A stretch of 64,000 nucleotides of DNA from Monarcha castaneiventris obscurior (GCA_026261815.1 JAMPIT010000434.1:16489001-16553000), one strand, 5' to 3'. Positions 30,001 through 37,190 are shown, numbered from the stretch's first letter. Notes: a model not told the origin generated them from the sequence alone. Numbers and translations: made by a program.

Positions 30001-33000
30001 AATTTCAAGGGAAGCTGTTTCCTTGCCTAACTTGAGAGTAGTGCAAATAAAGAGAAGCAGGGGGAAGCATGCTAATGCCTTCAATCTGCTATAGCTCATT
30101 CTGTCTGTCCGTGGCTTCAAGACAGCCTGAACATCCACTATCTTAAGCCCAGACATGTTAAGTAAGGGTAATTACTCTCTACTCTCCAAACAACTAAAGA
30201 TGGTGGTGTAAAATTATAGTAGAATATTGTCAGCATTTTATAACATTCTTGAGCTCAACACGACTGATGGAAATATCTTAATTTTCTGAAACAGCAACTC
30301 AATTAAAAGAGGACTACATCATTGCAAGATTCCACTTGAATCCACATTCATTAAAATCTCATTTCTAGAACCACCAATATGTGGATGCTTATCAAACAAC
30401 TATTGTTTTCCCACTTGTACATTTGGCTGCTTTGGAGCGAGGGACTTTTAAAAATCTTAACTGCCTGCTCATCATGCATGTGCAAAATGTAACTAACCAT
30501 GCATACCCACCAGGCTTGGTGTCCTTGTAAACCAGACTCTCCAACCCATACAGGGAATCCCGTGAATGGGTGCCTTGGTCCACATGGCAGCAAATAACCA
30601 AAAAAATGCATTTGGTTTAAAAGAAGGAAATCAACTCCTGATTTAATATTAAGTTCACCAAATTTGTATGACACAGTAGTATTTCCATTAGAGTATCTGA
30701 CAGCCCAAGTCACTTCAGAATATCTAGTTTCAGTGAATACCCACACAGAAACATCATGCAATTTTCATTTTTTCTTGTAGCCAGCAAAAGACCTGCTGCC
30801 TCTGGTCTCCATACATGAGGTTTGATTAGACAGATTGTAACAGCTTAGAAAAAAGAAAACAGTTTCATCAGCTTGTGTCAGCAGTTTCCACTTCCCCCTC
30901 ACACTACCATACCACCACAGTGGCCATTTTGCTCAATATTTGAATAGCACGTCAAAAGAAAATATCTCCTATTTATACTCTTAAATCCAAAGACTGAATT
31001 GAGATTCTAAACACGTTAATATAAATCAAGTATTAATCAGAAAAGAAAATACAGCTGAGAATTCATGAACCCTGACAACTTCCTATTCAATATATTTCCT
31101 TGATTTTCAGCAGCTATCATGTGCTCTTAAAAGCCCACAGAGAGAGCTGAATTTCTTATAATTTTATAATTCAGCAGGGCAACATGGGCTCCAAGCTTTC
31201 TGTATCTAGCAAAAGCAAAGGATCTGCTCACGCAGGGCTTACACGAGTCCTCTTGAATACAGTATTCTAGTACAGCACCACAAACACAAATGGCTAGCAC
31301 TGAAAAATGATCATAGGATAACAGAACATCTCAAGTTAGAGACGAAAATGATCCAACTTAAATGTTCCCCAGGCTTTTCCTTCTCAAGGCTTAAAATTTA
31401 AAACTGCAAAACGTTACAAAATCTAAGTCTTGTTCTTTATATAATCAGTTGAGCTACTAAGGTATCATTTTTCTATGATTTTTTTTCCAAAAGTGTTAAA
31501 AATGCTGGATGTAGTAAGTTTTTTTTTTGAAAAAGAAAACTGCCACAGGTGCACAGACTCACTCCTAAATACACGAAGTTGCAGAACTGGAATTCCTCAA
31601 GCAGTACCCATTAGGTTAAATTTATCTTATTACACTATCCCTTCATCCTATTGCTACTGGTGCAAAGAGCACTGGCTGAAACACTGCTGCTGTACAGCAA
31701 CCTCGATCAAGATTCCTTCACCTCAGTATGAAGTAATGGCTGCAAAATTCATTCACTGAAGTTGTCTTAGCCCTCATACATTCTCTGGCATATTAAAGAC
31801 AAGAAATAAAGCAAGGCTCCTTTCTTCATTGCAGCCAGATTGTCAGATTGCTGTTTGAAGGAAACCATGTGTACCTTTCAAACTAGCAAAGCAAGAAAAA
31901 GGCATGAGACTTTCCTGCCACTGGAGAATTAAAGAAGCAAAGGGATTACAACAAAACAATCATTTTTACAGGTGTTGAAAGCATCATCTCTTTCTCAGTA
32001 ACTTTTCCATGAGTTGCAGCACTACAAGTATCCTAGAAATGCATCTTAAGAACCATTACACAAGCAAACAAACAGGTCTCAATTCAGACAAAAACTTCAG
32101 TGATAACTTTTTCCTCCAACACGTTGGAGTTACCTCTCATTGGTTCTGAGCTTGGTACCTGTCCAAACAAGCCTAACTGATACCATAATTTTATTAAAGG
32201 TATTGGTTATGACAATACAAGCAAACAACAGCAAAAAAAAATCACCACTGCAAAACAAGTTAAGTAGGCTTAAATGATCAATTTTAACCTATAGTTGAGA
32301 GCTTAACAGTTTTTATGACCTAGAGCAAAAGTTTAAGTTTCCTATGTTCGTGCTCAATTGTTCTGTTGTGTCGTGAGTTATTTCCTGCTCACAAGAGTCT
32401 CATTTCTCAAACCAGTCCAAACTCAGTATATCATAAAAGCACAGCAGAGACTGAAACAAAAGCATTATCATTGCAGTAAAAGTTTACAAGCCTTACCACT
32501 CCCCTTAAAGGTTCCTTTCAGCAAAGAAAACCTACCACATGCACCTCTAAAACACACAATTAAACATCCTATTATCAAGGTGCTAAAGCAAGATAAAATT
32601 ACCCTCACGCAATGCACTTTCTACTGCTCTATATGGTCCTGTTTCTCTAGAGCACCAAGGAAAAAAATAATTAAAAAGACATACCAGATTAATAAATTCC
32701 CATTTCCCATGGAAGCTGACTGGATAAATGAATGGTAAACAAACAAATAATATTTCTTTCAAGCTTTAGAGTAAAAAAGCTTTTCAAAGCACTGTAGTAA
32801 GATTAGCTGGACACTTGAAAAAACAAAATTTATTAAGTCAATTAGAAATCAGGACTTTTCTTTCATAGCACAGCCTAAGTCCTCAAATTCCAATGGAGAT
32901 TTGCATTATTAACTCAGTACCTTTTTCTGCCGCTTTCTGCAAGGCTTCCTCAATTCTTGCCAGTTCCTTTTGTTTATTATCCTGCAAGTATTTTTCTTCC

Positions 33001-36000
33001 TTCTCTGCATCATATTTAACACCTGTAAGCCAAGTTGGGACAGCCTTAATCCTAAATCTCAAATTACATAAATGCATTATCAAGCAATGCACACCATATA
33101 AAACATCATGTTGCAAACACCTTGTTTGAGAGAAAGGCTATTCTTTTTTCATTGCTGAACACTGCAGCCAGCCTCCAAAACTGTTGTTTTTACACAATTA
33201 TGCATTATTTCACAGGAGAATTTTTCCATGGAAATTCAGACCCCTAAGTGTCATCTGTGCAATATAAAACAGGTTTTTAAGTTCTTCTTAAAAACTCTAG
33301 GAACTCTAGAGTTCTTCTTAAATGCTCTAGGAACTTGCAAGTTTTCTCATCGTACCAGAGGTTCTGATTTCAGAGAAAACTAGTAGAGTTCTTTGACCCT
33401 CTTCCCTCTCCCTGCAAACAGTACTAATGGCATTAATACCTTCAACTGCTAGAAGCAGACAAACACCTAAAGATCTAAACCATGCCAGAAAACTCGATTC
33501 AGGACAAGCACATTTTAGAGGAAACTTGGCTGTTGAATTGAACTTGGAATGGATACAACCAAGGACCTCCATAAAAGCAACAGGTGCTGTTTTCTCCCAC
33601 CCTTCTCCTACTAACTTGCCAGCATTTGTCTAGAAATTCCTCTGAGGGAACAGAATGTAGAAATGGTGGCTTACATGAACTATTTGCTATTATAGACTCA
33701 TTTACATGGTACCCTCAGCTGAAAGGTTTACATACTTGCTCCAGGAACTATCAGAAGATACAAGCCTTCTAGAGTTGCAACAACTGCCTCCCCATAGAGA
33801 TTCTTCCAAGGAATCTTCAGAGTAAGTTTATCTAAACAAAGCAGATACAGTTACATCAAAACAAAAATCTCCACTGGGCTTAGTCCAAAGAACACCTCAC
33901 GCATTAAAGAGCACTAGCCCTATATCTTGATGTCCTAAACACCTCAGAAGGTTAGGAGAAACCATATGGGCATGAACATTTTCTAAAGCCTTTGAAGTGA
34001 GAAAATACATGCAGAGGAAACATAAGCCATAGTTTTAAGCAAAACATTGCAGTCTGAGTCAGAATACTTCAAATCAAAGCCTGAGATCATGACTGAAGTT
34101 CAATTCACTGGGATGAATATGATTTTCCCAGGAAATAGAAGAAAAAATACAACACAATATCTCCTACGAATGTTTTGTGTGAAAAAGCAATGCTGACCAC
34201 CTGAGAAAGGAATTAAAAAAAAAAAATCTAAGAGTTCCTAAACCTTTGGCATATTTGCCAGTTTCAGGAACTTAAATTCTTCCTAGTCCTAATCAGCCCT
34301 TTAAAGAACAACACATATTCCATCTGTACTAAACAGCTCCCTTGATCATTCATGCCTCCAGGAAGAACCTCTCAGACGTGTTTTTCATACCAACCTGTAA
34401 AGTTACACAAACAGGGTTTGCCAGATAACATCAATGGCAGTCACACTGAGTTTCTATGCTGGTCCAACAGTGAGTATAATTACAGTAAAGAAAGCTTAAG
34501 AAGAGAAATTCAGGGGCAAGATTGACCTTACAGCCTATATTAAAATTTCCATTGCAATACTCGTATTGGAACTAAAACTTACCTATCTGACCAACTTTTA
34601 TTTTAAAAGGTACATCCAGTTCACTCTGTAAACGACAAAAATAAAGTATTAAACAGAAGAAATAGTAGAAATCAAATAAATAAATTTAACTTACATTTGT
34701 GAAGTACTGTATTTACATACAGAAATTAAAAGCTACTTCTCTTCTACTGGAAAACCTTAGAAGGAAAACAAAAACAATCCAGACAGCAGCAGACAGGCAA
34801 ACTAGGGGAAAAAAGAGAAGAATTGGACCATATCATATTCCTTTGATCCCTTCTTTTTCAAGAAAGTGTAGGCTACTTCTCTAAAAGTGGTATTCAATAC
34901 TGACCTTCCTTTAATTACTTTTGCATTGAAATCTAAAACATTGCAATTTTAAGGCTGTCAGAGCCATCCCTTGTCTTAATGTCTTGACTTGGTCTCTTGA
35001 CTCTCAGCTCTGGACAGTCACATACAAGACTTTGCATTTTTGTATGTCAGAACTGTTGGAATCTGAATCAATCCCCATAAGAAGGAAAGGCGTGTACAAA
35101 GTAACACTTCCTTCCCTTCTTATCTATCAGATATGAAGATATTTGTAGCAATACATTTAAAGTACAACAAAGCTATGAGGAATGGATGAAATGGGCAAGT
35201 AGGATATGAAACTTCAGCATAAGGAATAGAAGCCAGTGATCAGGTCACACAAAGATCCAATGTGTTTCGAGTGCACAGAAGAGTTGTCTTTAGTGAAGTT
35301 TGAAACACACTGAATATTGGAGCAAGAGTTTCTCAGTAGTACAGATGTTCATTAGCCAAATTAAAGAACATGAAAATCAGCCAAGTCATTTGTTTTTCCA
35401 GACAAGAATATGGGAACTTAATGCAAGTTACTTCTTGTTTTTCAACCACAGCTTTTTTTCTTTCTCTGTCCCAGTAAAATGAGCAAAATTAGAAGTAGTT
35501 AGTCAAGAACTTACTTCCAATAACCACTAAAAAAGAACACAGTGAATCCTTTTGTGAGACTTCAGTGAGCAATATTTTATCCTAACTCTCAGTCTTTAGA
35601 CCCACAAAAACAATTTTGAAGTTATTAGGACACTTACTAATGCATTCTCCTTTATCTGTAAATTGTCAAGTGCCACATTACCTGTTTAGAAGAAAGAGAA
35701 AAGTACAGAAAAAAATTACTTCAAGAATTATGTTAGAAAAAGGAACACAACCACAACCCTCCCAAGTACTTATGAATAAAACCTGAAAACCTTATTCCAG
35801 TTACAGAATGGCACAAAAAATGTGTAATTTGTAAGAGCCACTAAACATGGGTTATAAACAAAACTTCAGTTGGAAGAGACGACAAAAACATCACCAACTT
35901 AGATGTCTACATGTTTCTACTCTATTAAATACACCCACAATAATAGGAAGTCTTTCTTATTATTCACTTAGCTGTGAATGACAACTGCAGTTCTACCAAC

Positions 36001-37132
36001 ACAAGTTAGACTTGGAAAATGGTATCTTGTTTTTCATGATTTCACATAATAGAAAAATCATTAATCAGAGCCACAAAAACACGCCTATTTTCACAAACAC
36101 ATTAACTTTTCCTGACGCAGACAGCATAACAGGATTTCTAAATGAAACACTGGCAGAGAATTATAGCCGAGGAAAGCCCATATAATACACCTCTTAGTGC
36201 TTTAATGCCAGATTCATCAGAGCTATATTACACTTGAAGTATAGGTATGAATATTGCATAAATGTTAAAATACGTACGACCATGACGAGCAAAAACAAGG
36301 TGATGACCTACCTATGGAAGGCACCTAAACCAGCCAGCTTCCCTAGTCAGCTGGTTTTTGGCACGACTACAGGGTAGCGAAGGGAAATGTTTTGATACAT
36401 TCACCGAGAACGGCTACTCCACGTTACTGCACTATCCCGGCTGTTTAACACACATTATTTGCACCGATAACTGCAAGACACGGCTCCCCAAGCACCCCAT
36501 CAGCTGCACCGGCACCCAGCGCTGCCGCCGCCCGGGGCACTGCGCCATGAGCCCGCCCACAGACCCAACAGCACCCTCGTGCTTCCACCCAGCACCTGAG
36601 AGAACGAATAGGATAAAAAAACAGGGGGTTTATCGATGTTCCCGGTTTCCTCCCTCGGAGCGCTCCGAGGCCAGCGCCGTGCGCCCGTGCCCCCGCCCCA
36701 GAGACCGACGCGAGGGAAGGGGAGCCAGGGACCCCGGGCACACAAGGACCGACGGTCCTGCAGGGGAACGGGGACGCCTGCGGCCACCCTGACCGACCGG
36801 CCCTCACGGAGGGCCACACACCGACCGTCCGTCACGGAGGGCCGCGGCCCGGGAACTCGCCCGCTGCTTACAGGGGGCCGCAAACCCACCGCCCGCCCCT
36901 CAGAGGGGTCGGCGGTCCCACGGCCTGCGAACCCCTCACAGGGAAACCACAGCCAGCGAGACCCGCTCCCTCGTCCCCGCTGACTCCGGCGGCCCAGCGG
37001 GCACGGGGCGGCAGAGGGAAGGGGCTCCTTACCCCCCCATATGCCCAGCTTGAGCTGAGACTTGTTCAGGTTCTCCACATAGTCGCCCAGGAAGCGGTTC
37101 AGCAGATCCGCCACCACTGATTCCAGCACCAT
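1..37132 (-). CDS. VPS13C: VPS13C, 5' half: start codon through coding exon 46 (partial gene, runs off left edge)
   Basis: Bridge-like lipid transfer protein of the VPS13 family. It acts at contacts between the ER and late endosomes/lysosomes or lipid droplets; loss in humans causes early-onset parkinsonism (known for the family). The window shows 46 exons joining in one frame into about 1728 residues. It opens with [20 protein letters not shown], the chorein N-terminus, and follows vertebrate VPS13C without a large gap. In order: chorein region (about residues 1-115), basic insert (about 150-171), extended groove-forming region, FFAT-like motif (880-886), then a duplicated block (about 911-1301 and 1422 onward). 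The start is supported by a strong Kozak context (GCC before ATG, G after) and an in-frame TGA 18 bases upstream (37148-37150). All introns are GT-AG and no coding exon is broken, so the gene looks intact. VPS13A is excluded by the VPS13C-specific basic insert and internal duplication. The exon-by-exon model follows. Confidence 0.97.
472..639 (-). CDS. VPS13C: VPS13C exon 45, residues 1662-1717 (copy B)
   Basis: Acceptor TTCTAG, donor GTAAGA, 168 bases. Encodes [34 protein letters not shown] and LHKFFMSLL. Paralogue of exon 34. Confidence 0.97.
1055..1158 (-). CDS. VPS13C: VPS13C exon 44, residues 1627-1661 (copy B)
   Basis: Acceptor ATTCAG, donor AAG|GTGATG (weak), 104 bases. Encodes [20 protein letters not shown], then [15 protein letters not shown]. 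Paralogue of exon 33. Confidence 0.96.
1690..1806 (-). CDS. VPS13C: VPS13C exon 43, residues 1588-1627 (copy B)
   Basis: Acceptor GTCCAG, donor GTAAGG, 117 bases. Encodes [20 protein letters not shown], then [20 protein letters not shown] second AG seven bases into the exon was rejected because it shifts the frame into a stop. Paralogue of exon 32. Confidence 0.96.
2785..2950 (-). CDS. VPS13C: VPS13C exon 42, residues 1533-1588 (copy B)
   Basis: Acceptor TTTTAG, donor GTAACG, 166 bases. Encodes [20 protein letters not shown], then [19 protein letters not shown] and a charged tail. Paralogue of exon 31. Confidence 0.96.
4026..4085 (-). CDS. VPS13C: VPS13C exon 41, residues 1513-1532 (copy B)
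   Basis: Acceptor CTTTAG, donor GTAAGT, 60 bases. Encodes [20 protein letters not shown]. Paralogue of exon 30, with identical length and phase. Confidence 0.96.
4849..4928 (-). CDS. VPS13C: VPS13C exon 40, residues 1486-1512 (copy B)
   Basis: Acceptor TTGCAG, donor AAG|GTTTCA, which is unusual for a GT donor. Encodes [20 protein letters not shown], then LKMEYIK. Paralogue of exon 29. The exon is required for frame and homology despite the weak donor. Confidence 0.93.
5579..5735 (-). CDS. VPS13C: VPS13C exon 39, residues 1434-1486 (copy B)
   Basis: Acceptor TTCAAG, donor GTAAGT, 157 bases. Encodes [40 protein letters not shown] and [12 protein letters not shown]. Paralogue of exon 28. Confidence 0.97.
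6050..6183 (-). CDS. VPS13C: VPS13C exon 38, residues 1389-1433 (start of copy B)
   Basis: Acceptor TTTCAG, donor GTATTT, 134 bases. Encodes a variable charged linker and then [14 protein letters not shown]. The NFEIKE end matches KFEIKE at the end of exon 27, marking where the second duplicated block begins. Confidence 0.96.
6633..6741 (-). CDS. VPS13C: VPS13C exon 37, residues 1353-1389
   Basis: Acceptor TTTTTTAG, donor AAG|GTCAGA (weak), phase 0 in and 1 out. Encodes [20 protein letters not shown] and then a charged linker ending LQKE. LSQEDL is the family motif. Confidence 0.93.
7436..7586 (-). CDS. VPS13C: VPS13C exon 36, residues 1302-1352
   Basis: Acceptor TTCCAG, donor GTGAGT. Encodes [20 protein letters not shown], then [20 protein letters not shown] and [11 protein letters not shown]. 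The P(I/V)N...RNL(S/A)A.W pattern is conserved in the family. Confidence 0.96.
7836..8140 (-). CDS. VPS13C: VPS13C exon 35, residues 1201-1302 (copy A, largest exon in window)
   Basis: Acceptor TTCTAG, donor GTACAG, 305 bases, phase 0 in and 2 out. Encodes [49 protein letters not shown] and ends TKLKLSR. KAPV(I/V)VIPQS is a signature of VPS13A and VPS13C. Its paralogue, exon 46, starts at the left edge. Confidence 0.98.
8888..9055 (-). CDS. VPS13C: VPS13C exon 34, residues 1145-1200 (copy A)
   Basis: Acceptor TTCTAG, donor GTAAGT, 56 codons. Encodes [34 protein letters not shown] and LHKFLMSLL. Paralogous to exon 45 (168 bases): 40 of 56 residues are identical by direct count. Confidence 0.98.
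9355..9458 (-). CDS. VPS13C: VPS13C exon 33, residues 1110-1144 (copy A)
   Basis: Acceptor TTGCAG, donor AAA|GTACTC, 104 bases. Encodes [20 protein letters not shown], then [15 protein letters not shown]. Paralogous to exon 44 (104 bases): 16 of the 34 whole-codon residues are identical when read side by side. Confidence 0.97.
10151..10183. repeat. Short tandem repeat (TAATTACCC)n
   Basis: Two complete 9-base units followed by 8- and 7-base variants, in VPS13C intron 32. Likely polymorphic in length. Confidence 0.85.
10387..10503 (-). CDS. VPS13C: VPS13C exon 32, residues 1071-1110 (copy A)
   Basis: Acceptor TTCTAG, donor GTATTA, 117 bases. Encodes [20 protein letters not shown], then [19 protein letters not shown]. 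Paralogous to exon 43, also 117 bases and starting VS. Confidence 0.97.
10660..10813 (-). CDS. VPS13C: VPS13C exon 31, residues 1020-1071 (copy A)
   Basis: Acceptor CAACAG, donor GTACAG, phase 0 in and 1 out. Encodes [20 protein letters not shown], then [14 protein letters not shown] and a charged tail. Paralogous to exon 42 (166 bases), which shares LHTEAL and SFL. Confidence 0.96.
12123..12182 (-). CDS. VPS13C: VPS13C exon 30, residues 1000-1019 (copy A)
   Basis: Acceptor TTTCAG, donor GTGAGT, 20 codons. Encodes [20 protein letters not shown]. Paralogous to exon 41, also exactly 60 bases and starting AD.(D/N)GP.F. Confidence 0.96.
12359..12435 (-). CDS. VPS13C: VPS13C exon 29, residues 974-999 (copy A)
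   Basis: Acceptor TTACAG, donor AAG|GTAGAC, phase 1 in and 0 out. Encodes [20 protein letters not shown], then VEYVK. Paralogous to exon 40 (80 bases). Confidence 0.96.
12840..12993 (-). CDS. VPS13C: VPS13C exon 28, residues 923-974 (duplicated block, copy A)
   Basis: Acceptor ATCCAG, donor GTAAGA, 154 bases. Encodes [20 protein letters not shown], then [20 protein letters not shown] and [11 protein letters not shown]. Paralogous to exon 39 (157 bases, same phases), sharing the LGT...SYLKKI pattern. Confidence 0.97.
13320..13450. repeat. A/T-rich imperfect repeat with TATGCAT-type palindromes
   Basis: Low-complexity stretch rich in atatgcat and tatatgcat inverted motifs and (TG/AC) pieces, in VPS13C intron 27. 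It can form small hairpins; no coding content. Confidence 0.55.
13571..13710 (-). CDS. VPS13C: VPS13C exon 27 with FFAT-like ER-tethering motif, residues 876-922
   Basis: Acceptor CTGTAG, donor GTATGT. Starts [19 protein letters not shown], ends [12 protein letters not shown]. The acidic tract and EYFDFEE core (residues 880-886, bases about 13677-13697) sit where VPS13A and VPS13C carry their FFAT motif for binding VAP proteins on the ER (family knowledge). Position 5 of the core is Phe, where Ala is usual. The last 12 residues match the end of exon 38. Confidence 0.96.
14428..14506 (-). CDS. VPS13C: VPS13C exon 26, residues 850-876
   Basis: Acceptor CTCCAG, donor GTAAGA, phase 0 in and 1 out. 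Encodes [20 protein letters not shown] and then LAEIVS, corresponding to the variable linker before the FFAT motif. Confidence 0.93.
14789..14918 (-). CDS. VPS13C: VPS13C exon 25, residues 806-849
   Basis: Acceptor TTAAAG, donor GTAAGC. Encodes [20 protein letters not shown], then [23 protein letters not shown] and (I/L)SDQK..DLI.SIP are shared with human VPS13A and VPS13C. Confidence 0.97.
15266..15383 (-). CDS. VPS13C: VPS13C exon 24, residues 767-806
   Basis: Acceptor TTTCAG, donor GTAATA, phase 1 in and 2 out. Encodes [20 protein letters not shown], then [20 protein letters not shown], matching the family W(R/K)xx...HIL.P motif. Confidence 0.97.
16011..16137 (-). CDS. VPS13C: VPS13C exon 23, residues 725-767
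   Basis: Acceptor GTTTAG, donor GTAACA, phase 0 in and 1 out. Encodes [20 protein letters not shown] and then [20 protein letters not shown]. The Ser-rich stretch is variable; [13 protein letters not shown] is conserved. Confidence 0.97.
16834..16970 (-). CDS. VPS13C: VPS13C exon 22, residues 679-724
   Basis: Acceptor TTTAAG, donor GTATAT. Encodes [20 protein letters not shown], then [20 protein letters not shown] and DFGTFQ. The VPxTGF and LLILDFG motifs are conserved in VPS13 proteins. Confidence 0.97.
17351..17465 (-). CDS. VPS13C: VPS13C exon 21, residues 641-679
   Basis: Acceptor is a long pure T run followed by AAG; donor GTAAGA. Encodes [20 protein letters not shown], later [14 protein letters not shown]. 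Strong match to the family (VEFF and LMKLEE motifs). Confidence 0.97.
17614..17806 (-). CDS. VPS13C: VPS13C exon 20, residues 576-640
   Basis: Acceptor CTTTAG, donor GTGAGT, 193 bases. Encodes [20 protein letters not shown], then [20 protein letters not shown] and a segment ending EIKYDA. The WY(V/I)TGL motif supports the call. Confidence 0.97.
18982..19124 (-). CDS. VPS13C: VPS13C exon 19, residues 529-576
   Basis: Acceptor CACTAG, donor GTAATT, phase 0 in and 2 out. Encodes [20 protein letters not shown], later [14 protein letters not shown]. The QRPGAQA motif is shared by VPS13A and VPS13C. Confidence 0.97.
19731..19825 (-). CDS. VPS13C: VPS13C exon 18, residues 497-528
   Basis: Acceptor TTTTAG, donor GTAAGC. 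Encodes [20 protein letters not shown] and then [18 protein letters not shown]...AIGYS is a strongly conserved family signature. Confidence 0.98.
20398..20533 (-). CDS. VPS13C: VPS13C exon 17, residues 452-497
   Basis: Acceptor TTGTAG, donor GTAAGT, phase 0 in and 1 out. Encodes a Lys-rich stretch, the motif [12 protein letters not shown], then an acidic tail EDEESPVPE. The Trp-Phe loop flanked by charged residues is typical of this position in VPS13 proteins. Confidence 0.96.
21144..21206 (-). CDS. VPS13C: VPS13C exon 16, residues 431-451
   Basis: Acceptor TTATAG, donor GTAAGG, phase 0 on both sides, 21 codons. Encodes [20 protein letters not shown], the conserved LDVFNI-ARQ helix of the family. 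Confidence 0.97.
21664..21835 (-). CDS. VPS13C: VPS13C exon 15, residues 373-430
   Basis: Acceptor TTGTAG, donor GTATGA. Encodes [20 protein letters not shown], then [20 protein letters not shown]. The Trp-rich WWKYA and [11 protein letters not shown] motifs are diagnostic of VPS13A and VPS13C; the remainder matches VPS13C. Confidence 0.98.
22490..22596 (-). CDS. VPS13C: VPS13C exon 14, residues 338-373
   Basis: Acceptor TTTAG, donor GTAAGC, phase 0 in and 2 out. Encodes [20 protein letters not shown] and then [15 protein letters not shown], a well-conserved VPS13 segment; a Trp codon is split over the junction. Confidence 0.97.
23474..23601 (-). CDS. VPS13C: VPS13C exon 13, residues 295-337
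   Basis: Acceptor TTAAAG, donor GTAAGT. Encodes [18 protein letters not shown] and later VIEFTKPQ. This acceptor was preferred over the TTTTCAG seven bases downstream because it alone joins exon 12 in frame with the conserved IF(Q/R)P. Confidence 0.93.
23907..23964 (-). CDS. VPS13C: VPS13C exon 12, residues 276-295
   Basis: Acceptor TTGCAG, donor GTAAGT, phase 0 in and 1 out. Encodes [19 protein letters not shown]. With exon 13 it rebuilds [12 protein letters not shown], the expected family order. A second possible donor (GTACAG) sits five bases upstream. Confidence 0.9.
24596..24676 (-). CDS. VPS13C: VPS13C exon 11, residues 249-275
   Basis: Acceptor GTGCAG, donor GTAATG, phase 0 on both sides, 27 codons. 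Encodes [16 protein letters not shown] and later [16 protein letters not shown] is a conserved VPS13 motif. Confidence 0.96.
25376..25435 (-). CDS. VPS13C: VPS13C exon 10, residues 229-248
   Basis: Acceptor TTTTAG, donor GTAATG, phase 0 on both sides, 20 codons. Encodes [18 protein letters not shown], matching the family segment before the LIRLDSL strand. Confidence 0.96.
26015..26074 (-). CDS. VPS13C: VPS13C exon 9, residues 209-228
   Basis: Acceptor TTATAG, donor GTAATG, phase 0 on both sides. Encodes [20 protein letters not shown]. The remembered human segment is [20 protein letters not shown], so length and core are kept but the middle is more divergent than in neighbouring exons. Confidence 0.95.
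26908..27017 (-). CDS. VPS13C: VPS13C exon 8, residues 172-208
   Basis: Acceptor TTCTAG, donor GTAAGT, phase 1 in and 0 out. Encodes a Lys/Glu-rich start and then [20 protein letters not shown] and KYEDD, a conserved VPS13 groove strand. Confidence 0.97.
27604..27700. repeat. Intron 7 dispersed direct repeat, copy 1
   Basis: About 97 bases resembling 28532-28636: shared blocks include atcagcc.accaa, aatgctacagat.gctcaa and ctatccaag...agaaa.aaggact. Origin not recognised; possibly a fragment of an old transposable element. Confidence 0.7.
28532..28636. repeat. Intron 7 dispersed direct repeat, copy 2
   Basis: Second, diverged copy in the same orientation as 27604-27700, about 930 bases away in the same VPS13C intron. 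Several small insertions separate the copies. Confidence 0.7.
28818..28883 (-). CDS. VPS13C: VPS13C exon 7 (basic phase 1-1 cassette), residues 150-171
   Basis: Acceptor GCAAAAG, donor GTGGGT, phase 1 on both sides, 66 bases. Encodes [19 protein letters not shown], a run dominated by Arg and Lys, matching the VPS13C-specific basic insert. It can be skipped alone or with exon 6 without shifting the frame. Confidence 0.94.
30511..30573 (-). CDS. VPS13C: VPS13C exon 6 (phase 1-1 cassette), residues 129-150
   Basis: Acceptor GACCAAG, donor GTGGGT, phase 1 on both sides, 63 bases. Encodes [20 protein letters not shown], matching VPS13C and absent from VPS13A. The acceptor has a poor pyrimidine tract. 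Skipping this exon keeps the frame, so alternative splicing is possible. Confidence 0.92.
31309..31375 (-). mobile_element. Possible degraded CR1 LINE 3' end
   Basis: The plus strand reads atcataggataacagaaca, then tcaagttagagac and gatccaactt, which resembles the reverse complement of the conserved avian CR1 3' end. Much decayed and recognised by eye only; located in VPS13C intron 5. Confidence 0.4.
32921..33022 (-). CDS. VPS13C: VPS13C exon 5, residues 95-129
   Basis: Acceptor TTACAG, donor GTACTG, phase 1 in and out. Encodes a charged helix, [20 protein letters not shown], then [13 protein letters not shown], matching the VPS13 family helix after the chorein sheet. Confidence 0.97.
33281..33340. 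repeat. 30-bp tandem duplication with palindromic junction
   Basis: Two 30-base units (33281-33310 and 33311-33340), both starting gttcttcttaaa and sharing ctctaggaact. The junction forms a perfect 14-base palindrome, gaactctagagttc (33301-33314). Located in VPS13C intron 4. Confidence 0.8.
33736..33831 (-). CDS. VPS13C: VPS13C exon 4, residues 63-95
   Basis: Acceptor TTTAG, donor GTATGT, phase 1 in and out. Encodes [17 protein letters not shown] and then a hydrophobic strand ending LIVPGA. The IPWKNLY core is a hallmark of VPS13 and ATG2 chorein domains. Confidence 0.97.
34583..34625 (-). CDS. VPS13C: VPS13C exon 3, residues 49-63
   Basis: Acceptor TTACAG, donor GTAAGT, leaving in phase 1. 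Encodes [14 protein letters not shown], the conserved family stretch following the NAL of exon 2. Confidence 0.96.
35638..35681 (-). CDS. VPS13C: VPS13C exon 2, residues 34-48
   Basis: Acceptor AAACAG, donor GTAAGT. Encodes [15 protein letters not shown], a highly conserved chorein-domain strand. Enters in phase 1 and leaves in phase 0. Only 44 bases, too short to stand out as an open frame. Confidence 0.96.
37033..37132 (-). CDS. VPS13C: VPS13C exon 1 (coding part), residues 1-33
   Basis: Encodes the chorein N-terminal helix and first strand, ending GIWG. Donor GGGG|GTAAGG, phase 1. It lies inside the CpG island. The open frame continues into intron 1 without a stop, but that extension has no VPS13 similarity and the donor is strong. 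Confidence 0.97.
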
Positions 37133-37190
37133 GGCGTAGGCGGCCCCTCAGCCGCGGCCGCCGGCTGGGAGGGGAGCGGAGCGTAGGGGA

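Larger units (their letters stand above)
35..37032 (-). other. VPS13C introns 1-45 (general content)
   Basis: The introns are A+T-rich and range from about 230 bases to 2.3 kb; intron 5, at 30574-32920, is the largest. Apart from the repeats listed separately, I see no RNA gene, nested gene or well-preserved mobile element in them. The open frames inside are short; several are exon read-throughs and the rest have no recognisable similarity. Confidence 0.7.

Noticed and set aside
36500..37132. 210-codon minus-strand open frame starting at the VPS13C ATG
   Set aside because: Only the first 33 codons are VPS13C; beyond the GTAAGG donor at 37027-37032 the frame is G+C-rich intron without family similarity.
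1..37132. Possible VPS13A rather than VPS13C
   Set aside because: The N-terminus ([14 protein letters not shown]), the basic exon 7 insert and the internal exon-block duplication are VPS13C features; VPS13A lacks the insert and the second copy.
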